Below, one piece after another: positions 1-6,985 of a stretch of 44,101 nt of DNA. The first letter of the stretch is position 1; every line of letters begins with the position of its first letter. This stretch comes from Candidatus Woesearchaeota archaeon (GTDB lineage: Archaea > Nanobdellota > Nanobdellia > Woesearchaeales > GW2011-AR9), in contig JABJOX010000013.1 in the NCBI GenBank assembly GCA_018664115.1, forward strand, positions 1 through 44,101. The letters run 5' to 3'. Below the pieces are notes generated by a model that saw nothing but the letters and a program-made list of their open reading frames with translations, did not search any database and was not told the origin of the DNA. The translations under genes were made by a program, and so were the position numbers.

Positions 1-1461
1 CAAACTATTGAATCGATAGAAATTCTTAAAGCCAATAAAGTTCCATTTATTATTGCTGCTAATAAAGTTGATTTGATTCACGGCTGGCAATATGATAAAA
101 GTAAATTACTGATGCAAAACATTAACAGTATGAACACGCAAATGCAAGGCGAATTTGAAAAAAAATTATACGAATTGGTAGGAACAGTTGCTGAACATGA
201 TTTGCAATCAGAACGATTCGATCGAGTAGAAGATTATACTAAACAAATTGCCATTGTTCCTGTTTCCGCACATACCGGCCAAGGAATTCCTGAACTGTTA
301 ATGGTCCTTACTGGATTAGCGCAAAAGTTCTTAGAAAAAAAATTAGAGATTGAAGAAACTGGCAATTGTAAAGGCACAATCTTGGAAGTTAAAGAAGAGA
401 AAGGAATGGGAACAACTTTGGATGCAATTATTTATAATGGCCAATTAAAAGTTAATGACACTTTAGTTATCGGTGGAATAGATCAAGCCATCGTTGTCAA
501 AGTGAGAGCATTATTAGAACCGGCAGAACTATCCGAAATGAGAGAAAAGAAAAGTAGCTTCAAAAACGTTAAACAAGTTACTGCCGCTACAGGTGTAAAA
601 ATTTCTGCTCCGGGGTTAAACGAAGCAATTTCTGGAATGCCAATTATCAGCTGTTCTGGTAAACCTGAAGAAGTAGAAAAATTAAAACAGGAAGTGCAAG
701 AAGAAGTTGGCACAATAGTAACTGAGTGCGATGAATGTGTTGGCGTAATGATTAAAGCTGATACTATCGGCGGATTAGAAGCATTAAGAAACCTATTACA
801 AGAAAAAAATATCCCCATCTCATCTGCTTCGTTAGGAGACTTAACAAAAAAAGATCTTTCTAAACTAGAATCATTAAAAGAAAAAGATGAATTTAGTGCT
901 ATAATTCTTGGATTTAACATTAAAGTATCTGAAGATTTAATAGAACTAACTAAAAGTAAAAAATTAAAAATAATTACTAATGATATTATTTACAAAATAA
1001 TTCAAGATTATGAAGAATATCTTGAAAAACTAAAAAAAGATATTGAAATGCGAAAATTATCAAAACTTGTTCGACCTTGTAAATTTGCAGTCCTTAAAGG
1101 CTATACCTTTAGACAAAGTAATCCAGCCATCATGGGTGTAGAAATAGAAATTGGCCAAATTAAAACTGGCGACCCAATTATGAATAAAGAAGGAAAGCAG
1201 ATTACTTCTGCTAAAAGTATGCAAGAAGGTAAAGATAATATCTCTTTAGCTGAACAAGGCAAACAATTAGCAATGTCTATGGATGGTGTTACCATAGGTA
1301 GACAAGTTGATGAAGGAGACTTTCTTTATACAGACATTCCTGAAGAAGATTTCAGAAAACTAAAAGAAATGAAGAAACATCTCTCTAAAATGGAAATAGA
1401 AGTTCTTAAAGAAGTTGCTGAAATAAAAAGAAAAAACAACCCCGTTTGGGGCGTTGGTTGA
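1..1461 (+). CDS. infB: Translation initiation factor aIF5B (5'-truncated by window edge)
   Basis: Archaeal IF5B is the GTPase that promotes ribosomal subunit joining and initiator tRNA placement. The reading frame is open from base 1; the ORF-track start at 73 is an internal TTG, not a start. The first residues give the end of the G domain with the G4 motif NKVD, and 'VPVSAHTGQGIPELL' carries the G5-type serine-alanine. A beta-barrel domain II follows ('KGTILEVKEEKGMGTTLDAII'), then the long alpha/beta domain III and linker helix. The C-terminal barrel is 'GVEIEIGQIKTGDPI'. The visible part is 486 residues, which fits a protein of about 600 aa that has lost switch I/II and the P-loop outside the window. 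No intein is seen in the visible part. The last codons overlap a short repeat and hairpin (separate entries). Confidence 0.96.
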   Translation, partial: QTIESIEILKANKVPFIIAANKVDLIHGWQYDKSKLLMQNINSMNTQMQGEFEKKLYELVGTVAEHDLQSERFDRVEDYTKQIAIVPVSAHTGQGIPELLMVLTGLAQKFLEKKLEIEETGNCKGTILEVKEEKGMGTTLDAIIYNGQLKVNDTLVIGGIDQAIVVKVRALLEPAELSEMREKKSSFKNVKQVTAATGVKISAPGLNEAISGMPIISCSGKPEEVEKLKQEVQEEVGTIVTECDECVGVMIKADTIGGLEALRNLLQEKNIPISSASLGDLTKKDLSKLESLKEKDEFSAIILGFNIKVSEDLIELTKSKKLKIITNDIIYKIIQDYEEYLEKLKKDIEMRKLSKLVRPCKFAVLKGYTFRQSNPAIMGVEIEIGQIKTGDPIMNKEGKQITSAKSMQEGKDNISLAEQGKQLAMSMDGVTIGRQVDEGDFLYTDIPEEDFRKLKEMKKHLSKMEIEVLKEVAEIKRKNNPVWGVG

Positions 1462-1548
1462 ACTGAAAGAATTGAAGTTCAACTTTGTTTTGATCAAACT
1501 TTTGTTAAAAGTTTGTAAGGAAACACAACCCAGTCTGGGGCGTTAGTT
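1436..1548 (+). repeat. Imperfect 24-bp direct repeat spanning the aIF5B stop
   Basis: The last codons of aIF5B (acaaccccgtttggggcgtt, from 1436) recur at 1525-1548 with 21 of 24 bases identical. The two copies flank the two hairpins. The first copy can itself fold (CCCC-gttt-GGGG). It looks like an old short duplication of the gene end. Confidence 0.6.
1457..1515 (+). terminator. Two hairpins directly after aIF5B, possible 3'-end structure
   Basis: Two perfect inverted repeats sit in tandem at the stop codon. GTTGAACT (1457-1464) pairs with AGTTCAAC (1476-1483) across an 11-nt loop. CAAACTTTT (1495-1503) pairs with AAAAGTTTG (1507-1515) across a 3-nt loop. Archaeal termination usually relies on T-runs, so this may be a 3' processing or stability element rather than a classical terminator. 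The pairing is seen directly; the function is inferred. Confidence 0.5.
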
Positions 1549-1615
1549 AAATTATCCTGTTAAAAACAGAAAAACATAAAAAGAAAGCCAACCTTTCAAT
1601 AAATTCTGAAAACAT

Positions 1616-2095
1616 ATGGAACATATAACTGATTTATTATTAGAAGCGAGAGAAGAACTCAAACGTCTTGAACACATCATTTACGTTAGTCTAAAATACA
1701 CTAGGACTGTTGATGTCATCATTAATGCTTTAGACAGATTAATTGATGTTTATAATTTAACTATTGAAGCACTATTGGAAAAAGCTAAAGATGAAAATAA
1801 AGTTACCGTTTTACCCAAAAGTCCTGCTTTGAGAGCAACAAGATTAACTGAAACATATCCAGAAGATCTAAAACTAAAAAAATATCTTCATTTTTACTCA
1901 TTCTTGAAAACAATTTTAAACTTACCTTACGAAAGAAGAAGAGAATATCGTCGACATGTAACTTTGGTAGTGAGATTAGATAAGCGTACTGCTGAAGCTA
2001 ATATTGATAATCTTACCAATTGTGAACGTTATGTCCATCATTTCTTTGATTATGCTTGGGAATTAGTCCATGGTAAAAAAGTGGAAGAAGATTAA
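1616..2095 (+). CDS. Conserved helical protein, unknown function (paralog of the gene at 26234)
   Basis: I do not recognise the 159-aa product. It is predicted mostly alpha-helical, with no signal peptide, membrane segment or obvious catalytic motif. Its middle ('ALDRLIDVYNLTIEALLE') and C-terminal half ('LHFYSFLKTILNL' and a terminal helix with Asn/Tyr residues) line up by eye with the 162-aa protein at 26234-26722. This suggests a small lineage-specific family, probably a helical bundle. It sits between aIF5B and the MinD-like gene on the same strand, 154 nt after aIF5B. The start is the ATG after an AT-rich stretch, with no strong SD. Confidence 0.8.
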   Translation: MEHITDLLLEAREELKRLEHIIYVSLKYTRTVDVIINALDRLIDVYNLTIEALLEKAKDENKVTVLPKSPALRATRLTETYPEDLKLKKYLHFYSFLKTILNLPYERRREYRRHVTLVVRLDKRTAEANIDNLTNCERYVHHFFDYAWELVHGKKVEED

Positions 2096-2172
2096 CTACC
2101 ATCTCTAAGAACAAAAATATTAAATACTCTTCCCAATTTTAATCTAATATTAATTTGAAAGAGAGGTTGAAA

Positions 2173-2895
2173 ATGACTCGTTTTATTGCTTTAGTATCAG
2201 GAAAAGGTGGTGTTGGAAAAACCACTACTACATTAAACTTAGGCTATGCACTTAGTAAATTAGGAAGAAAAGTTCTTTTACTTGATGCAAATTTGGTTAC
2301 CCCTAACTTATCTTTACAGTTAGGCATCCTTAATCCAAAAGGAACATTAAACCAATTTTTACGTAGAGAAAAAAATATTTCTGAAATAACTTATTTGCAC
2401 GAATCAGGGATATCATTAATTCCTTCTTCACCTTCATATGCAGAATACCAAAAAACAAATCCTCAAAAACTAACTGAAATTTTTGAACATTTAGATAATG
2501 CTGCAGATTTTGTTCTTATTGATTCTCCCTCTGGGTTAGGTTATGAAGTTAATCAAGTTCTAAAAAATAGTGACGAAATTTTAGTGGTAGTTAATCCTAA
2601 TTTAAGTTCAGTTATGGATGCGTTAAAAACAATCCAGTTAGCAAAAACAAATGATAACATCATTGGTGGTATAATTCTAAATATGAGTCATAATGGTAGG
2701 AATGAACTTAAACCTGAAGAAGTCGCCAATATTTTAGGACATCCAATTATTGCTAATATTAAACATGATCGTAAAATCAGAAAATCTTTACATAGACAAG
2801 CACCATTAACCCACATTTATCCTCGTTCAAGATCTGCTAAAGAATTTAAACGAATCGCTGAATTTATCAGCCTTAATCGTCTTTTACAAGAATGA
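2173..2895 (+). CDS. MinD/ParA-like P-loop ATPase
   Basis: This is a deviant Walker A ATPase of the MinD/ParA/SIMIBI class, which positions or partitions cargo through ATP-dependent dimerisation. Near the N-terminus is 'SGKGGVGKTTT', the deviant Walker A with its signature lysine. 'LLLDANLVTPNLS' is the A' box region and 'FVLIDSPSGLG' the Walker B. The length (240 aa) fits MinD. The ORF track starts at a TTG (2155), but the ATG at 2173 has a GAGAGG SD 5-6 nt upstream and gives the usual MTRF(I)ALVSGKGG start, so I chose it. No MinE or FtsZ is nearby. Its stop overlaps the next gene by ATGA, so its cargo or membrane partner may be that membrane protein. Confidence 0.93.
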   Translation: MTRFIALVSGKGGVGKTTTTLNLGYALSKLGRKVLLLDANLVTPNLSLQLGILNPKGTLNQFLRREKNISEITYLHESGISLIPSSPSYAEYQKTNPQKLTEIFEHLDNAADFVLIDSPSGLGYEVNQVLKNSDEILVVVNPNLSSVMDALKTIQLAKTNDNIIGGIILNMSHNGRNELKPEEVANILGHPIIANIKHDRKIRKSLHRQAPLTHIYPRSRSAKEFKRIAEFISLNRLLQE

Positions 2896-3392
2896 AAGAA
2901 AAAAGAAAGATGGATTTGCAAGAGAAAGGTTGGAATGAGAACGAAATAAAAAAAGCTGAAAGTATTTTGGAAAAAGAAGAAAAACATGATACCCATTTCT
3001 CAAAAATAGTTTTCTGGAGTGCTTTGGTAGTAATTATCTTCGCTAACTTACTAGTTTCATTAATCTTAATCCCCTTCTTAATTGTTTTAAACAAATGGCT
3101 TCTTTACACCACCATCGTTATTTTAGCGGGTACAGTGGGTTTCCTTTATAATTTTTTGATCACAGACATTGGCCATTTAGAAAAAAAACATCATCTTACA
3201 GCAGCAATTATTATTCCTATTCTTGCCTTAGCCAATATGACTATAATGGTTTTTGTTTCTAACAGATTTATCAGAGATTTAAAAGTCGATAATGTTCAAC
3301 ATAACATCTGGATAACTGCAATTGTCTTTGCTGTAGCGTTCATTCTCCCTTACCTTCTTGACCAAATTAGAATAAAATTAAAATCAAATTAA
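2892..3392 (+). CDS. Four-helix membrane protein, coupled to the MinD-like ATPase
   Basis: This is a 166-aa protein of unknown function. It has a charged N-terminal cytosolic segment of about 38 residues ('GWNENEIKKAESILEKEEK'). Four hydrophobic segments follow at about residues 40-60, 67-87, 104-122 and 138-157. Its ATG overlaps the ATPase stop (ATGA), which implies translational coupling and a shared transcript. It could be the membrane anchor or client of the ATPase; this is inferred from the overlap only. Its stop shares the palindrome TTAA with the stop of the convergent gene at 3389. Confidence 0.85.
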   Translation: MKEKRKMDLQEKGWNENEIKKAESILEKEEKHDTHFSKIVFWSALVVIIFANLLVSLILIPFLIVLNKWLLYTTIVILAGTVGFLYNFLITDIGHLEKKHHLTAAIIIPILALANMTIMVFVSNRFIRDLKVDNVQHNIWITAIVFAVAFILPYLLDQIRIKLKSN

Positions 3393-3733
3393 CTTCCAAT
3401 TCCAATTAAAACAATTCCAAAAATTATTCCTGTTAAAGAAAAATATTTCCACTTGTTCATTTTTTCTCCTAAATATTTAACAGAAAGAATGGTGGTCCAA
3501 ATATAAGTTAAAGAAACTAAAGGATAAACTACGCTTAACTGTTCCATGCTTAAAACTATAAGATAAAAAACAGTAGCAATAATGTAAAGAAATAACCCAT
3601 CCCAAAAATCAATACTGAATAACAATTTCTTAAAGGTGTATTTAATTGTTCCTTTTTTCATCACTGCAGTTCCAGTCGCACCAATAAATGAACCCACAAA
3701 AATAATTGCTAAAGCTAGAAGATTAACCATCAA
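3389..3733 (-). CDS. SMR/EamA-like small transporter subunit B
   Basis: This 114-aa protein has four predicted transmembrane helices and resembles small multidrug resistance (SMR) or half-EamA proteins of the drug/metabolite transporter superfamily. The third-helix motif 'VVYPLVSLTYIWTTIL' and the end 'GIIFGIVLIGIGS' are typical. It overlaps the upstream 127-aa relative by 11 nt. This suggests an obligate heterodimer, like ArnE/ArnF or paired SMR proteins. The substrate cannot be read from sequence. Its stop overlaps the convergent membrane protein's stop. Confidence 0.8.
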   Translation of the reverse strand: MMVNLLALAIIFVGSFIGATGTAVMKKGTIKYTFKKLLFSIDFWDGLFLYIIATVFYLIVLSMEQLSVVYPLVSLTYIWTTILSVKYLGEKMNKWKYFSLTGIIFGIVLIGIGS

Positions 3734-4106
3734 CTATCACCTTTTCTTTCTTTGAAGCCAACCCTAAAAGACTAACTGAAAATAATATTAATGTCACTCC
3801 CATCCATTTCCAAACATTCATTGTATCTGGAAAAAGCCAGGAAGACAATAAACTTACCCAAACATAACTAGTAGCAATAATGGGAAAAAGTACCGTTAAT
3901 TCCCCATACTTAAAAGCAGAAAGCATCAACAAAAATCCTACTCCATAAAGAACAAACCCTAATATAAAAGGAACATTAAATATTGTCATTAAAGCATCCA
4001 AATTTATTTTATTAATTCCAAATTTCCAAGAAATTTGTCCAATAGAAGTAAAGATTGTACAGAGAACCATTAACAAAATAGCTTTAAATGAATTATTAAT
4101 TATCAT
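3723..4106 (-). CDS. SMR/EamA-like small transporter subunit A
   Basis: This 127-aa, four-helix protein is the upstream partner of the gene at 3389-3733. It carries the parallel motif 'LFPIIATSYVWVSLLSSWLF' in the third helix and a GQISWKFG segment in the first, where SMR proteins hold a conserved charged residue. The two proteins look like tandem paralogs that assemble as one eight-helix transporter. The charged C-terminal tail (KKEKVIVDG) is probably cytosolic. Substrate unknown. Confidence 0.8.
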   Translation of the reverse strand: MIINNSFKAILLMVLCTIFTSIGQISWKFGINKINLDALMTIFNVPFILGFVLYGVGFLLMLSAFKYGELTVLFPIIATSYVWVSLLSSWLFPDTMNVWKWMGVTLILFSVSLLGLASKKEKVIVDG

Positions 4107-4156
4107 TCTAAACTTTTTCTTAATCCATTTTATAAATTTACTGAAACTATAGAATT

Positions 4157-5743
4157 TTATTCTTTCAATAACTGTTCAATCATCGCAGCGTAAGCAGGTC
4201 TTGCTACAAGTACACCAAAAGAAATACCTACAATCGTAGTGAAAGCAAAACCTTTCAATAACCCTGCCCCAGCAAACCACAGAGGCAACATCCCTGCGCA
4301 AGTTGTTAAGTATGCTCCCATTACAATAAACATTGCATTTTTAATTCTTTTTTTCCAATCAGAGATAACTTCCCCTTTCAATGTTTCATCAGTAATAATG
4401 ATAAGATGATCTACACCAGTACCTGCAACAATAATAATTCCGGCAATCGCTGCTAAATCTAAATTCCAACCAACTAAAGAAGCAAATCCTAAAATTAAAA
4501 CCATCTCAGAGATTATAATAAAAACCATTGGTGCAACAACTTTTATTTTTCTATACCTGATTAAAACAACAGTAATAACCGAAAGAATAGCCAACAAACC
4601 AACAAGAACAATATTATCCAAAAACTCTTTACCTAATGAAGGACTGATTGTGTCCATTTTAACTACATCTAATTTCACTGGTAAACTCCCAGTAATAATA
4701 ATGGTCTGTAATCTTTTCATATTTTTCAAAGCGTCAGTAACCCCGTCTGCTTGTGTTGGACCAGCACCAGCACCAGAAATTTGAATGTTCATGGTTGCTC
4801 TACCTTTTAAGTCTGCCCCAATTCTTAAACGATCAACTTCGTTATCATCAAGATATAAAGCAATATCATCGCTCAAATAACTACCGCCTTCTTCAGACAA
4901 TACAGTTAATTTATCTGTTAATTCTGCTTGCCTTTCTGCAGCCTCTTCACTTAAAGTAATTCCAAAAAAGAAACTACAAGCATAACCACCATCAGAAGTT
5001 TTTGAACAACCTCTTCTTGGATCTATTCCAGAACAATCAGCACTTCTACAAACATAAGTAATATCTTTCTTTCCACCAAAGAAAACTGTTTCATTACCAA
5101 TCTTTGCTTCAAACTTTCCCTGTTGAGATAATAATTCCCTAACTTCATCTTCTGTAACTCCAGCAATTTCAATTAAAATAAAATCTTCCCCTGCTAAATC
5201 AGAAGCTGCTCTAACAATAACATCGCTCAGCCCATAAACGTTTAACCTTTCTTTAAGATTAGCAATCGTAATTTCTAAATCCTCTTCAGAAATTGGTTCA
5301 GCAGGTTTTAATAAAACTCTTGTTCCACCCTCTAAATCTAAACCTTTTCTTAAATTAGAAGTTGGAGCTTGATATATTTTTAATCCTAAATCTATTTCTC
5401 CTGAAACATCTCTCTTTGTTTTAAGAGTGTAAAATCCGTCACTAGTCTCTAGCATTAAACTCCTATTTTCTTTCAGGTTAGAAGTTAATTTATAAAAATC
5501 ATCTGCAGTGTTTATTTTTTCACCGTTAAAAGAAATAATTTTTTCTTTAGCTAACGGCGTTAATTTCGGAGAAGGATTTTGTATCCCTGCTAACTCTGCA
5601 GAAGAATTCTGAACAACACTTCTGATTGTCACTCCCTCATTTCCAAATACTTTCGGATGAATAGAAACAATTGCAAAAACTAAGAAAATAACTAGCATAA
5701 TTACTCTCCAGTTCGAAATGATATTTTTAAGTCTTTGATTCAT
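4157..5743 (-). CDS. secD: Protein-export membrane protein SecD
   Basis: SecD works with SecF to drive the late steps of Sec export. The 528-aa protein has an N-terminal membrane helix (about 13-30). It then has 'GLDLEGGTRVLLKP' near residue 134, the SecD hallmark, followed by the P1 region and a C-terminal block of five membrane helices with 'IAGIIIVAGTGVDHLIIITDE' and 'GISFGVLVARPAYA'. Two additions stand out. Residues about 37-110 read as a PDZ-like domain ('GVTIRSVVQNSSAELAGI', 'KIISFNGEKINTADDF'). Residues 232-256 hold four cysteines in an extracytoplasmic loop. Its ATG overlaps the secF stop by ATGA. The secF-secD order is the archaeal one. Confidence 0.97.
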   Translation of the reverse strand: MNQRLKNIISNWRVIMLVIFLVFAIVSIHPKVFGNEGVTIRSVVQNSSAELAGIQNPSPKLTPLAKEKIISFNGEKINTADDFYKLTSNLKENRSLMLETSDGFYTLKTKRDVSGEIDLGLKIYQAPTSNLRKGLDLEGGTRVLLKPAEPISEEDLEITIANLKERLNVYGLSDVIVRAASDLAGEDFILIEIAGVTEDEVRELLSQQGKFEAKIGNETVFFGGKKDITYVCRSADCSGIDPRRGCSKTSDGGYACSFFFGITLSEEAAERQAELTDKLTVLSEEGGSYLSDDIALYLDDNEVDRLRIGADLKGRATMNIQISGAGAGPTQADGVTDALKNMKRLQTIIITGSLPVKLDVVKMDTISPSLGKEFLDNIVLVGLLAILSVITVVLIRYRKIKVVAPMVFIIISEMVLILGFASLVGWNLDLAAIAGIIIVAGTGVDHLIIITDETLKGEVISDWKKRIKNAMFIVMGAYLTTCAGMLPLWFAGAGLLKGFAFTTIVGISFGVLVARPAYAAMIEQLLKE

Positions 5744-6618
5744 TTTCTCTTTTTCTCAATATACATTCTTAAAATCCCTACGTTCTGAATCCAGGTCATA
5801 ACTAAATCAACCAATAATCCAATAAATAAGATGATCATAATTTGTTTAACAACTTCACTCTCAACAAATATTAACGCAACTCCAATTGCAACAAGGGTAG
5901 TTGTACTCATTGTTAAACCAGTTTTCATCGCCCCATAAACACGGTCCATCACTGTACCTTCTTTCCTCTTCAATAACCTTGTACTAAGAAGAATATCTGT
6001 ATCAACAGAATAACCAATTAACATTAAAAAAGCAGCAATCCCTGCCGTACTTAATTTTATTCCAGTCAAATTAAAAATTGATAAAGTAACAATGATATCA
6101 GATAATGCAGCTAAGATAACTGCTAAACTTGGAATAATAGTTCTGAAATAAATTAAGACCACTATTCCCATTAATAAGAAAGCGATAATTAAAGCCATAA
6201 AAGTTTGCTTAAAAAAACTATTTCCTAACGCTGAACCCATCACTTCAATACTATAATCCCCTTTACCAAGATTATATTTTTCTGTAACTGCTTTTGTTAA
6301 AGCGTTAATCTCAGAATTTTCCTGTGCATCTGAATCAACAGCAACACTTACAACTTGTCCTGCAGAACTGATTGTTCTTACATTAATATCTGCTTTAGGA
6401 AATTTATCTTGTAAAAATAATCCTAACTCTTCAACATTAACCATGTCTGTTTTGTCAAGAGTAATAGATGAACCACCTTTAAGGGTAATTCCTTTGTTAA
6501 CAAAATCTCCAGTAACAGCTGTTTGAATTCCAATCTGCAATAAAGCTAAGACTAGAATAATAAATGGAATCAGAAGTAATACTTTGTACTTTTGCTCATA
6601 AATATCTTTCAACTTCAT
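5740..6618 (-). CDS. secF: Protein-export membrane protein SecF
   Basis: This is the SecF partner of SecD, 292 aa. The first membrane helix (about 14-34) is followed by the extracytoplasmic domain with 'GITLKGGSSITLDKTD'. Five more helices follow, with the typical 'SLAVILAALSDIIVTLSIFNL' and 'LIGYSVDTDILLSTRLLKRKEG'. A TTTATATATA box lies about 27 nt upstream of the ATG, so the secF-secD transcript is probably leaderless. It overlaps secD by 4 nt. Confidence 0.97.
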   Translation of the reverse strand: MKLKDIYEQKYKVLLLIPFIILVLALLQIGIQTAVTGDFVNKGITLKGGSSITLDKTDMVNVEELGLFLQDKFPKADINVRTISSAGQVVSVAVDSDAQENSEINALTKAVTEKYNLGKGDYSIEVMGSALGNSFFKQTFMALIIAFLLMGIVVLIYFRTIIPSLAVILAALSDIIVTLSIFNLTGIKLSTAGIAAFLMLIGYSVDTDILLSTRLLKRKEGTVMDRVYGAMKTGLTMSTTTLVAIGVALIFVESEVVKQIMIILFIGLLVDLVMTWIQNVGILRMYIEKKRK

Positions 6619-6640
6619 CTTTCTCTTTAAATTTGTAGAT

Positions 6641-6650
6641 TATATATAAA
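6641..6650 (-). promoter_or_regulatory. TATA box for secF-secD
   Basis: TTTATATATA on the minus strand is centred about 27 nt before the secF ATG, the archaeal spacing expected for leaderless initiation. Confidence 0.7.
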
Positions 6651-6713
6651 GATTGTGCTGTTTTACCCTAATCAACCAAAACTTTAATATAAAACTTCAT
6701 TTATTCAAGACCT

Positions 6714-6938
6714 ATGGCAAAAAAAGAATCTAAAGACGAACAAATTGGTTTTCATAAAGGTAGCTTGGCTACTTTAGCTAAAGAACGTGAAGAATTTATG
6801 CGTATTCTGCAAATAGTTGAACAACTAATGCAAATGCACATTAAAGAACTTAAAGATCTTGGCGTTGATTTACAGAAACAAGCAAGTGATGTTACTAAGA
6901 AACTTAAGGGTAAGAAACCAATTGAAGACGTCTTGTAA
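6714..6938 (+). CDS. Small coiled-coil protein, unknown function
   Basis: This 74-aa soluble protein is rich in Lys and Glu. A central amphipathic helix ('FMRILQIVEQLMQMHIKELKDLG') looks like a short coiled coil and is followed by a second Lys-rich helix. There are no catalytic motifs. A TAATATAAAA box about 25 nt upstream of the ATG suggests a leaderless monocistronic mRNA, divergent from secF. It is likely a small conserved archaeal protein. Prefoldin-like or scaffold roles are possible but not shown. Confidence 0.75.
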   Translation: MAKKESKDEQIGFHKGSLATLAKEREEFMRILQIVEQLMQMHIKELKDLGVDLQKQASDVTKKLKGKKPIEDVL

Positions 6939-6985
6939 AGAAAAAGAAAGATTAAAAAAAAGAAAAAAATATTTTTTCTATTATT

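Noticed and set aside
483-920. Minus-strand ORF of 145 aa inside aIF5B
   Set aside because: Antisense shadow of the aIF5B coding frame, Ser/Phe-rich and without family features.
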